Source: Bolinopsis microptera
Lineage: Eukaryota > Ctenophora > Tentaculata > Lobata > Bolinopsidae
DNA length: 64,000 nt
Direction: 5' to 3'
Assembly (NCBI RefSeq): GCF_026151205.1
Contig: NC_087074.1
Coordinates: 3,162,001 to 3,226,000 of the forward strand
Shown: in pieces, positions 33,118-44,299 of the stretch
Position numbering within the stretch: the stretch's first letter is position 1
Layout: each line of letters begins with the position of its first letter
Notes under the pieces: model-generated
Database searches by the model: none
What the model was told of the DNA's origin: nothing
Seen by the model: the letters and a program-made list of their open reading frames with translations, nothing else
Position numbers and translations under genes: made by a program

Positions 33118-33540
33118 AAACTGCTGCTAACTACTGCTGACTGTTGCTAACTGCTGCTAACTGCTGCTAACTGCTGCAAATGGCGCGTGCGCGACAGCAG
33201 CAGTTAGCAGTTGCAACTATATGATTTCGATATATTGCGCTGGCCAGCTCTAGCTGACGAGTAATATCGCAAATATTTTGCGCTGGCCATCGATGGCCAG
33301 CGCTAGCTTGCGCTAGTCGGCTAGTTATCGAACTGTTTTCTGCAATTATTCAGAATAGTTTGAGGCGCTGACCATCGCAAACTATCAGGTTCGACATTGT
33401 CCAGCGCTGGATGGCGACAACTAGCGAAAATTTATTTGTTGCGCTGGCCAGCGTTTAATGGCGCTAGCCAGCGACAACTATAAGCGCTATCCATCGCTAG
33501 TTGTCGCCATCCAGCGCTAGTTGTCGCGTTTACACTATCG
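33118..33540. repeat. Palindrome-rich cluster of GCGCTGGCCA and GCTGCTAACT motifs
   Basis: CTGCTAACTGCTGC repeats at 33122-33180 and faces its inverse (GCAGCAGTTAGCAG) at 33195-33211. Then GCGCTGGCCA, TGGCCAGCGC and CTAGTTGTCGC recur in both orientations up to 33535; GCGCTGGCCATCGATGGCCAGCGC near 33280 is a perfect palindrome (24 bp). Dense short inverted motifs of this kind are typical of subterminal transposase-binding regions. Confidence 0.75.
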
Positions 33541-34082
33541 CAAAGGAACCAATAAATCTAATGAAAGAGCGAATTGCTGAAATCCCAGAACTTGTGCAAG
33601 CTGCAAAAACGGTCCAGAGAACCATAATTGACAATGAACACACGTATGACGTATAGTAAAAGAGCCCACCACGGGACCGAAAATTCAGTAGTGGAAATGG
33701 CCTTTGGGGTTGTGATAAACTCAGATAACGTATCAGATCACGTCGAGGTTGTAACAGACCAAGAGTTCATCTCAGATCTCCACCTAAACCTATACCGGAT
33801 ACTATATATTTTGGAGAATTTTGAGGCTCACAGTCACAATGTCTCGTCCCATGGGTTAAGTTGTAAGCTGAGTATGTGTTTAAATCTCCTTACTTCGTAC
33901 GGTGAAATGTCGAAAAGTTTGCCGTAGCCTTTTGTGACGAGTGTTTGCCCACCGGGGATCCAAAAATATGATCACCATGAATATTACTTATGTGTTCACA
34001 CGTGCACTTATCACACGACTGTAATGATTCCAGAAAATTGTGCTATAGTGCATTTAGCTTAAGCTAGTTTATAATAGTCTAC

Positions 34083-34136
34083 ACACGGTCGCGGAATAGA
34101 AGAGCACAATTAGGTTATTTTCTTCTGCGACCGTGT
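34083..34136. repeat. Short inverted repeat (ACACGGTCGC / GCGACCGTGT)
   Basis: Ten-base perfect arms at 34083-34092 and 34127-34136 enclose 34 bp. This could be the remnant of a small inverted-repeat element. Confidence 0.6.
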
Positions 34137-34815
34137 TTCCTCGGTGGGCCGACAGGATTGAGGATTTTTTGTGTAGTAGTGCTGGGGAAAAAACTCGCTT
34201 TAAGTTTAAATATCAATGAGACTAAATACTGTTAATTCTTGACCTTAGTGCCACAGTTTCTGTGGTTAAAAAAATTATGATTAAATTTATATATCCTAGA
34301 AGCGCATGATTAACTCACATCACTAAGCATCTGGATGGATAAATAGCATACAAGAATGAACTGACCTTTAAACATGACCACCAGCTATATCATGTAATCA
34401 CAGCTCCGAAATAAATAAATTGCTCCACATAGAAACATCTGGCCTGATCTTATCACATTGTGGTCCCCAGGGGTTCGGTATAAAGCCCTTATAGGCAGTG
34501 CTGTCATAAACTGTAACCAACTGTTTAAAAATTAGACAGCTTTTGCTAACATTTTAAATTTTAAGTCATAGAGCAATCTTCTCAATTTTATAATTTAATA
34601 ATAATATTTTACCCTAACTATGATGTGGTGGCATTTCATACTTAACTAAAATTTAACTGTGAAAGTCAATAGATTATTAGTGACAACAAAATTATAGTTT
34701 AAGACATCCATTCTGCGCTGTGTTTCCAATATTGGAATTAATGATATGTATATTGTTATCAATATTGGAATTAATGATATGTATTTTGATGAGAATTTTT
34801 GACATTTTCAAACTA

Positions 34816-36112
34816 ACCATTGATATTCTCAGATTATGTGACTGATTAAATGCTGAAGATAAAAGAAATATATTCATTTTGCTAAGATTATGTTTGCGTT
34901 TCATTGCTCAACAGCTGTTCGAAGGATCAAATATAAGATTATGTATTGATTGAATAATTGGTAATAAATTTAACTTTTGTTTTATTCGCAGTGGTTGTGA
35001 AGGTTATAAAAAGGTTTGAGCAGACTTCCTCCCCCGACCATTGACCAATACTGTCTGATTTACAGAAATTTTGAACCGCTTATACCAAATTTATGTCATG
35101 ACACTTGTAACAAGGAAAAAAGATATTATATATATCTTTACTTCGTACTTTGATTCGTTGTCATGTTTCTATTTACGTACAAACACATTTTTATTTTTAT
35201 AATGGAGCATTTTAACCCTATGTCATCGGGGTGATTCGGAATCAACGTCTGAAAATAAATCGATCTTAGTTGGTTTCAACTGTCAGAATGTCAGGGGCCT
35301 TCTCATAAAAATCTCGAAGATCGAGGGTAGAGTGATTGCGGACGCTCGCATGTGATTGGCCTGTTAGTGGGATACCTTTGCAAAGTAACATGGCCGAAAG
35401 TCCAAACATAAAACATGATTATACTATATAAGCCCGAACTTTTTTCGCCCATCTGTTGCCCCCCATATAAAGGTTAGACCATGATTTACTTCTTTTCAGA
35501 TGACAACATCAGGCTAACTTGTCCATGAGACCTAAACTGTAGTTTATTCTCAATCAAACAATACATTTTTCAATGAAACAATAAATCTAATTTTTAGCAC
35601 ATTTGGCAGACTCAAAACATTTATAACAATTCAATAATTAACAACTAATAAATTGAACATTCCTCAAGTTAAACTCTGATTAAAGCACGCTTTCTTAATT
35701 ATAATAAAAAGGGCAACACGAAAGTTTGAAGATATTTAATACTTAAATAATAGTTAAATGTCCAAATTCCAAACTAACGGGAAAAGGACAACTAACAAAC
35801 TTTTGTTGTTTGTATTTTTTGTTGTTTTCAATGCATGAACTCTTAGTGAGTAACTTTGCTGATCCGTTTCTACTCTCAAGTTCCTTTGTGCGTGTACCAA
35901 TATTTGCTGTTTCCTCTGGTCCGTATCAAACATTTAACCTGAAGACACGGGAAATGACTGTTATAGTAACATAATTTTATTGTTAAACCATTGATATTCT
36001 CAGATTATGTGACTGATTAAATGCTGAAGATAAAAGAAATATATTCATTTTGCTAAGATTATATTTGCGTTTCATTGCTCAACAGCTGTTCGAAGGATCA
36101 AATTTAAGATAA
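34816..36112. repeat. ~125-bp direct repeats at 34816-34940 and 35987-36112
   Basis: Both copies run from AACCATTGATATTCTCAGAT through CATTGCTCAACAGCTGTTCG to GAAGGATCAAAT, with only a few differences. The 1.05 kb between them contains a copy of the dispersed block GGAGCATTTTAACCCTATGT (35204-35340, also at 19832). No coding sequence is seen, so this is either a duplicated segment or a non-coding element with short direct ends. Confidence 0.7.
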
Positions 36113-36389
36113 TTTTATTGTCTAAACAAAGCAGAATCAACACATGAATAATCTTACTATATAATATTTAAAGTCTAAATTGTGACGGTACATTAGAACT
36201 AGACAGAAACAAACACTACCGTACAGCATATAAAGCGAGCCGATATAAATGGATGGATGTGTTTATCCGTACCATTTTACTGACACTTCGGCATCAACTT
36301 TAACGAGACTTTCCGTAAAAATCATTTTAGTCTCTTGAGTCTTCACACCACCTTGGGGTTAGGCGGGTTTCTGCCTGTACATACAACTT

Positions 36390-36633
36390 ATGAACCATGA
36401 ACCATGAACCATGAACCATGAACCATGAACCATAAACCATGAACCATGAACCATGAACCATGAACCATGAACCATGAACCATGAACCATGAACCATGAAC
36501 CATGAACCATGAACCATGAACCATGAACCATGAACCATGAACCATGAACCATGAACCATGAACCATGAACCATGAACCATGAACCATGAACCATGAACCA
36601 TGAACCATGAACCATGAACCATGAACCATGAAT
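36390..36633. repeat. Heptamer minisatellite (ATGAACC)n, about 35 copies
   Basis: ATGAACC repeats almost perfectly, with one ATAAACC variant near 36430. Seven is not a multiple of three, so each strand reads the same 7-residue pattern in every frame. The long Met-Val-His-Gly-Ser-Trp-Phe frames on the minus strand are artefacts of this. Confidence 0.97.
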
Positions 36634-36639
36634 ATTAAA

Positions 36640-38085
36640 TACTAAAAATACTCTAGTACAATTGTAACTGCAGTTTTACAGAACTTTAAATGCTTAATGA
36701 ACACACATGCAGGTACCACCCGTATTCACACTCAGAACTGAGTTTAGTCATTTTCCGATACGAGATTGGGGACGGGTTCTATAAACAAAAAAACAAACAA
36801 GTAACATATACCTAGTCGTCCAGCTGGACGGTTCTCCGCAAGACATATTTAATGCAATTTTTGGCCTTTTTTAAACTAATAATGAACCATAACTATGTTT
36901 AATAATGATTTTTGGAAAAAACAGATAGTTCAGACGATAGGTAGCTGGCGTATAAGTATAACCGGTATTGCTACTACATGTGGAACACAAATGGCAAAAA
37001 GTTGGAGGGGTACTCCACATGGAGTGCTCTTCACTGTTTAAGGGTTAAGGAATTGTACGAGAAGATGAACAAAGGCAAAGATGAGGAAATAAAATAATAT
37101 GTAATGTGCTAGGCATCAGCTCATAAGGTTATAGTTGGGGTTAATTTGTTAAGGGAGGGGGGTTCACCCTGATTTTTTTGTGAAACTTGGTTTCGAGATA
37201 GCAGTTGACCAACAAACTAGGACCGGCGACCGAACTTTTGAGGGGGTCCCAAACACCAACAGCCAAACGGTGACCGCGGGGCAGCCACGCCCATATTTTG
37301 TCCAAATTAGGCCCAATTAAGCCAAATACCCTGAACATGCCCAAAACCATGCTTTGGGATGCTCTACTTGTAGCTACTAGTCTCCTGAACACACATATTA
37401 AGTTTTATCAAAATTGGATGAAAATTGGCCGAGTTATGGGATAAAAACCATATGCCCATATTTATGCAAACGCACCAAATTTGATCGATTTTGCCAAAAT
37501 TTTTGGTCCATAAATTGGTCAAATATCAATATTTTTAAATAAAGCCAACTTTATATGGAAGGTAAGTCTATACTACACATTCTCTATGATTATCAGCTCA
37601 ATATCTACCTAACTGTGGATTCTGTGTTCAAATAATCGCAAAAAATGAACAAAATCGCCCATATCTCAGTTCGCGTTATTTGCAAAACTAAAATAGGGTT
37701 TCGATATTTTTTCATGAAATTTTCAGAATCAACGTAGAATTGTCACTTGACTGTGGCTGACTGTGAGTGATGTGAGCAAATGTGTAAAAATGAACAAACC
37801 TACGACCAGAGGAACCCCAATAGACGTAAGTCACTAATGACGGACGTAGCCTCCCAATAGGGAGGTAAAGTGGGTGCCCCAACATTTTAAAAATAATGAA
37901 CAAAATGAACAAAAGTATAACTCAATATTAATATAAGCCCAAGACAAAATTAAAACATCTTTTATTTTATAAAACCACACTAAACTAAAAAGAAGCAGAG
38001 ACCATACAATACATGTAGGTATAGTAAATGTTAGTACCTACAGTGACATAGAAAGGTAAAGAACTTAGACATAAAATGGAGTGCG
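36640..38085. other. Intergenic stretch without a supported gene
   Basis: Open frames at 37141-37392 and 37712-37912 on the minus strand show no recognisable domains. GCCACGCCCATATTTT (37276) is a word also seen near 19394, so part of this is dispersed repeat. Nothing else is supported. Confidence 0.4.
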
Positions 38086-38089
38086 GTAA

Positions 38090-38400
38090 GAAAAACTTCA
38101 AAAAAAACTTCAAGAAAAACTTCAAAAATCGTATATCGAGAGGTAGGTTGTATGTACTACTACTAGGAACGGACTTCAGAAAACCGAAAAAAATCTGTTA
38201 GGCTTATAGTTATAATGATCAGATTAGCATGAAACATGAACAAAAGTAGTTTCAAGAAGAATTTCAAAAATCGTATATCGAGAGGTCCGTAGTACCTCTC
38301 CGTAGTAGTAGTACTACTACTACGGACTTCAGAAAACCGAACAAAATATATCAAGTTTATAATCATCAGGGTAGCATGAACCGTGGAAAATTGGTTTCCA
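38090..38400. repeat. Fragments of the foldback-element family with a (TAC)n-type palindrome
   Basis: GGACTTCAGAAAACCGAA occurs at 38172 and 38325, with AGCATGAAACATGAACAAA between. Between the two units the TAGTAGTAGTACTACTACTA palindrome (38302-38321) joins inverted halves. Confidence 0.7.
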
Positions 38401-39415
38401 GGAATCCACTTTCACAAGCATTTCTTAGCCCACTCGTCTGCTGACGTAACATTATTAGCCAAAAATTCCCAACTTCCCTAAAACTTAGACATAAAAACTT
38501 ATACCACTAGACATAAGTTTACCACTAGACATAAAGTTAACCAGACACCCCAATTAATGTCTGGAGCTGAGAACTGCAAGCATTCAGAAGACGGTACATA
38601 GAGGCCTGAGGCCCTCTTATGAACAAAGGTAGAGATGAGGAAATAACATAATACGTATGTAATGTAAAATGTGTTAGGCATAAGGTTAGTTAGCAGTTAA
38701 TCTGATTAGTGAGATTTGGAATAATGAGAACATTGACCAAAAGTCAGCTGGATCAGTGAACAGACCGGATATCTGATCAGCTCCTAGCTGGCAACAGAAT
38801 GAATAAGTGAACGATAAAATTTTGTTTAAATATACTAGCAAAAACCAGTCTAACCCTTAGGCTTAGCCTTAAGAATAAGTGCTTAATAAGTGGTATGGAG
38901 TATGGACGCGACGTATCCTGATTTCTGTTGTATGTGAAATTTGTATCTTCCTTAATGCAGTTAATAATTATGAATCATGAACATGATAGCCTGAGGTCCC
39001 CAGGTAAAAGGTCGTATGTGATTTACCTCGCGTTTTTCGATATATTTATAGGAAAAGATTTGCAACATCATGATGTTGAATGAATTCAAGAATTCAGGAG
39101 ACATAAACCTTGCTCGGATATTAGATTAGGAAAATATTTAGAATCAATTTATCAAAGAAATGGATTAATTACCAGGAAACTTATGCTTTATAGTACGTTG
39201 TTTTTTAGCAGTTGGAATGGTTATTACCTGGAAAATCAGATTTGCAATCTGCAGGAGTTTTGCAAATATTATTCAATGCATAGAGGTCAGATATTAAAAT
39301 CTTTCCGTAAATTATCTATCAAGTTTTTTGTATGAGCTTGGTATTTACAATCACTACTGCACTCTCATGCATGTGTCACATGCAACTATCTCACTATTAT
39401 ATATAAAGTGAGACG

Positions 39416-39596
39416 ATATACCTTATTGGACCTTATTTGGACGGACATTACTTGAACATTTTTGAAAAAAATTCAACGGACTTTAACTTGGACGGACATT
39501 AATTGAACGGACTTTATTTGAACGGACATTAAAATGAACGCTAGGGCCTCCAGCGTTCAAGTAATGTCCGTCAAAATAAGGTCCGATAAGGTATAT
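39416..39596. mobile_element. MITE-like foldback element, ~42-bp terminal inverted repeats
   Basis: The left end ATATACCTTATTGGACCTTA (39416) continues as TTTGGACGGACATTACTTGAAC. The right end is its inverse (GTTCAAGTAATGTCCGTC, AAAATAAGGTCCGATAAGGTATAT at 39573-39596), with two mismatches. GACGGACATTA-type words also repeat inside. It has no coding capacity. A TA duplication is possible but hidden within the AT-rich ends. Confidence 0.8.
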
Positions 39597-39892
39597 GGAT
39601 CCGTACCATTTTACTGACACCGCACGGCATCAACTTTAACGCGACTTTCCGTAAAAACAGTAAAAGATATACAACTGAAACTTATTGACTGGGTCAAATG
39701 CTTAAATGGCTTCCAAATCAGGCACAAAACATATTTTGAACATCGTTTCGAATGCGTCAAAAAGCGCTTATAATTGTTTATAATCGCTTATAACCCCCAA
39801 ATAAATAAGCGCTTATAAACGCTTTTCAGTGGAGCATTTCAAGAAAAGCGTTTATAAGTGTTTATACTGCCGTTCCCTGAGAAAAGGCAGTA

Positions 39893-40260
39893 AGTCACAT
39901 CGATGTCATTTTGAGAAAATGGGACAAACGTGTTTGTCGTTCTATAGGTAATTTTATTCGCATAAACGGGGTTAATTTTTACATCTATGTGTAAATAAAT
40001 TATTGTCATATGTCCTATAGGACATATGGCAATAATTTATTTACACATATACATTATACATAGATGTCAAAATTATATAAACATGCTTAAAAGCATAAAT
40101 TCACCTACACTGATCTTTAAAAACCATTTTTCTCCAGAATAACTGAACTATTTTCCCATCCGCATTGGACTTACTGCCTTTTCTGAGGGAATTGCGGACT
40201 TACTGCCTTTTATCAGGATCGATTTCAACCGATTCGTCTCTAGAAAGGCAGTAAGTCCAT
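39893..40260. repeat. Nested palindromes with GGCAGTAAGTC borders
   Basis: AAGGCAGTAAGTC at 39893 faces GACTTACTGCCTTTT at 40168 and 40197, and AAAGGCAGTAAGTCC occurs at 40244. Inside, 39987-40048 is an almost perfect palindrome (ATGTGTAAATAAATTATTG ... CAATAATTTATTTACACAT) centred between 40017 and 40018 at GTCCTATAGGAC. ACATCTATG/CATAGATGT extends it outward. Confidence 0.75.
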
Positions 40261-40415
40261 TTTTCCTCAGATAAAGTCAACACAAAAAATACAACATTAC
40301 TATATTTTTGATCATATCCTTGCAATATATAATTATGTGGGCCTCCTGTGCATTGCAATTTGCAAGTGTGTAATTATATTGACATGGATAATGGATAATT
40401 TCTCGCTCAAAATGC

Positions 40416-42325
40416 CTATAACTTCTTAAATATCGAATATTTTGGAATAATTTTTACAGCATCGTATTCAGCTTGGTCAGAGTTCAGACGCATTAATTTA
40501 GAAAAAAAAATATTTGAAGATACAATGTTATTTAAAGCACAAAATTTTTCTAAAAATTTTTCAATAATCCACACAAGTGTGGAAACTTGCCGATTAACTT
40601 TGCACCATCTGATAATAAAAATAATGACCTTTCTTGGAATACTTTTGGGTACCATGTTGCCGATATGTGTCGACCGGCTAAGATCACTTGAAACCATTAC
40701 TCCAGTATCTCTGACGTTTTCGACAGGATAAAGTATGTCCTGACTGGATACTTTGTAACGCAGTGTTTCGGCAAAGAAGGGTAGTTCGGGGAATGAGCTC
40801 TTACTGTTATGGAGGTGATTTAACAGCTCGAACTTCTGCTCGTGAAGCTTCATGTTATTGCTACGTGACCAGTCAAGAATCTTATAGATATCTTCTTGTA
40901 ACAACTGACAGTCTTCAAAACAGCCAATCTGTTTGGAGACTCTAGTATCATCGGCGAAAAAACTCACCCTAGATGAATCCACGACTTGTTCTAGATCATT
41001 GATGAACAAGATAAAGAGAAGTGGCCCCAAAACGCTTTCCTGGTACCTGGGGGACACCACTTAAAACTTTTGCGATATCCGAGTGAACTCCATTAAGCAC
41101 CACGACTTGTTCACGATCAAAGAGAAAGGACTTTATCCACTCTATGAGCTTGCCATGAAACCCATATTTTTTTCAGCTTGTGGATAAGAAGATTCAAGTC
41201 AACTTTATCAAACGCCTTAGCGTAATCCAGATATTATATAGAATCTGTATATTCACCACGAGTAAACCCTTCGTAGATGTCGTCAAAATGGCCGAGCATT
41301 TGAGTCAAGCAGCTCCTATTCGCTCTGAAACCATGCTGCTTATCGGTCGAGAGACTGTTGGCTTCCAAATACTCCACCATATGTTTCCTTACCACTCTTT
41401 CATACACTTTTACAACGTGGGAGGTCAAAGTGACAGGTCTGTAGTTTCCAGCTTCACATCTACTGCCTTTTTTGATTAGTGGCGAAACATAACCCGTCTT
41501 GTTGAAGCTTGGCACTATACCAGATGACATGGACTCTGACCACATAAGATAAATCGGGACACTATAAGTATAAGGCTGCTGGCTGGTAGCACACCTTTTG
41601 AGAAGAATAGCTGGTATTTCATCGGGTCCAGGGGCAGAGTCTAGTTTGATTTCAGATATAGCTTCCATGATACTATCAGGTGTTAACACAATCATTGTCT
41701 CTACTGATAAGGGGTGGTACCGCAAATGTAGGGACTACTGTGTGGAGACAATTAGGGTCGCTGAAAACGGCGCAGAACTGTTGTTGAAGGATGTTGGTGA
41801 GTTCCTTCCGTTCAGTCACTTCAGTGACTAGTTCCTTATTGCCGTTCAGGAGGGTAGAGATGTTGTGTTTCACTTTGGAGAATGATTTGGCATAGGAGAA
41901 GAAATATTTGGGGTTACTTTTGATCCGCTCCACCGCTCTCCTTTCACCTTGTTCGAGATGGTTGACTATGGCCTCCTTTATCTCATAGCACACCAGCCCG
42001 ATCTCGTCTTCAAGTTTCTTAATTCGGGCATTGTCACCGGCGCATCTTGCTGCGGAGAGACGAGTTTTAAGCTTAGACTTCCGTCTTCAGAGAGAGTTGT
42101 ACAGTTTAGGCTTGCCAGTTGGAGGTCGTTTCTTGGGAATGTTCGCTATGCACGTGTTTAGTACTTTATCCGTGAACTTAACAGGGAATTCCTCGAACGT
42201 ACCAGCATCTCTCAGTTCATCCCAATCAATAGGCCAATAGCTTCAAAAACCTTAATCAGTCGATGAAAATCAGCTTGATTAAAATCTAATGCTCGAAAGT
42301 TCATTTCATCAAGATACGCGTAGCA
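40416..42325 (-). pseudogene. Non-LTR retrotransposon (LINE) reverse transcriptase, broken copy
   Basis: Reading on the minus strand from about 42325: NFRALDFNQADFHRL, then the pre-RT helix (AVERIKSNPKYFFSYAKS), KLDSAPGPDEIPAILLK, NYRPVTLTSHVVKVYERVV, KQHGFRANRSCLTQML, YAKAFDKVD, a damaged G-V-P-Q block near 41050 and FFADDTRVSKQI at about 40945, then the connection region to 40416. Frameshifts lie near 41995, 41700, 41180 and 41050. The endonuclease is absent. Motifs place it in jockey/CR1-like LINEs, and it differs from the copies at 30385 and 58333. It is inactive. Confidence 0.85.
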
Positions 42326-42533
42326 TGGGCCTCCTAACTAAACTTCTTTTTTTACAACGTTTTTACTCTTTTACTTTCCATGAACCTTTTAGTTAATTTT
42401 TCAACATTTGATTCGCTTGAAAATCAAAATGGACGTTTAAATATAATCTGAGCGGATAAAACTGATGATTGATAATTTCCAGATTAGCTGTCACGTGATA
42501 GTGGGGCCTTGTTCAGCCTCTCGGAAGAACAAC

Positions 42534-42587
42534 ATGACGGAACTGTATAACTCAGCTACTGGTACTTCTACTAGTGCGTCAGACAGG
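42534..42587 (+). CDS. Candidate first coding exon (18 codons), gene unassigned
   Basis: ATG at 42534 opens MTELYNSATGTSTSASDR and meets a strong donor (GG|GTAAGTG) at 42587/42588 in phase 0. It may be a distal first exon of the zinc-finger gene, since the phase fits the acceptor at 48571 but not the one at 47306. There is no transcript evidence. Confidence 0.3.
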
Positions 42588-43750
42588 GTAAGTGTGTCAG
42601 GGTAAAATTTGAGAAATATTATCTCTTCGTTCATATTTTTCACATTTAAAAAATAACTTGATTCCACGATTTAGGTGGTCGCTTTTTGAATGATCGCTTT
42701 TTATCACCACTGAAATCGACCTTTTTGACATGTGTTAAATGTTACAGTATACAGTATACACTTATACAGTCATCAAGTTAAAATTGTTGTGAAGCCAAAA
42801 ATATCTCAAGTTTCGACAAACAGCTGCCCAAGCCTGATTCTGATTGGCTCGTGCATGACCACGTGTCCAGACCTTTGATTGCAGGCCTTAATTTCTATTA
42901 AAAGATGATTTGTGAATCATTATCGGTAAACAATAAGTCACGTGAATTGGTAACCCTGCAGTGATTGGCTAGTTGGCTGCTATACTGATTGCTGATTGGT
43001 CGACTTGATTTCGTGAGACCCGGATGTCAGGGACAGACACAGGATTAAGGAGCTAATGTGAAAGCTCGTCATTTAAAACTGCTGTCTGCATTTTCAAGGA
43101 GACAGACAGACAGCGTCATAATTTCAATCTTGTTTATTTTCGGAGCATTGTGTCATTGTTGTTTTTTTGTAGTACTCTGAAGATTTCCATGTTGGGTGAT
43201 TTCTTCAGATTTGGTGCAAGCAACAATTTTCATGAATCTTTTAGATTTGCTTCTTGTTATGAAGGTTAGTTTATCCTCGGTTCAGGAAACTTACTCTGCA
43301 ACTTTAATGGAAATTTTGATTGAAACATTATTGAACAGTTGAACATCCGTGATATTCCATTTGCTCATTTGATCACATCCAAGAGTCGCATTGTTTACTC
43401 CTTATGAAAAAAGATGGTATCTCAATCTCAACTGTTGCCTCGCTGTAACCTGAACCATCCGCCTACAAAACATTTCATAACAACCTTGAACCTTTTCGCA
43501 CGTTCAATATTTACAATCATTGAAAACAAACTTTTTGTGAATTGTGGTTGTCAGGAAACTGGAAACACAATGTTAGCAGACCGGACATGATCACATGACC
43601 TTTTTCTCAGGACTAGTCTTCAGAAGTGAGATTGACAAGTTGCCTCCCTCATTATAGCCACTTCCATCCCTCATCTTCTGTCTCCAATTCAACTTTGTTC
43701 AACTATTAGCCATGATGGTTACGTCATGCCATCCTTGCTTATTCAAACCC

Positions 43751-44270
43751 TGGTTGTGACCGGTTGTGACTGGTTGGGACTGGTTGGGACTGGTTGTGAC
43801 CGGTTGTGACCGGTTGTGACCGGTTGTGACCGGTTGTGACTGGTTGTGACCGGTTGTGACCGGTTGTGACTGGTTGTGACCGGTTGCGACTGGTTGTGAC
43901 CGGTTGTGACCGGTTGTGACTGGTTGTGACTGGTTGTGACCGGTTGTGACTGGTTGTGACCGGTTGTGACTGGTTGTGACCGGTTGTGACTGGTTAATGT
44001 GACTGGTTGTGACCGGTTGTGACTGGTTAATGTGACTGGTTGTGACCGGTTGTGACTGGTTAATGTGACTGGTTGTGACCGGTTGTGACTAGTTGTGACT
44101 GGTTGTGACTGGTTAATGTGACTGGTTATGACTGGTTGTGACTGGTTGTGGCTGGTTAATGTGATTGGTTGTGACTGGTTGTGACCGGTTGTGACTGGTT
44201 GTGACTGGTTGTGACTGGTTAATGTGACTGGTTATGACTGGTTGTGACCGGTTGTGACTGGTTGTGACTG
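43751..44270. repeat. Decamer minisatellite (TGGTTGTGAC/CGGTTGTGAC), about 50 copies
   Basis: The unit alternates between TGGTTGTGAC and CGGTTGTGAC, with TGGTTAATGTGAC variants making higher-order blocks in the right half (43990-44230). Confidence 0.95.
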
Positions 44271-44299
44271 TCTAAACCGGCTCATGAACTAAACCCGGG

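Noticed and set aside
33118-33540. CRISPR-like array
   Set aside because: Motifs are palindromic and irregularly spaced, in a eukaryotic transposon context, without repeat-spacer structure.
33628-33927. 99-codon open frame beside the hAT region
   Set aside because: No recognisable domain or splice context; an overlapping frame (33560-33655) is equally protein-like, so neither is convincing.
36327-36629. Three overlapping Trp/His/Met-rich open frames on the minus strand
   Set aside because: Products of the (ATGAACC)n heptamer, which is open in every minus-strand frame.
43140-43269. Small frame starting MLGDFFRFGASNN with a following GTTAGT
   Set aside because: Possible tiny exon, but there is no phase-compatible partner and no protein similarity.
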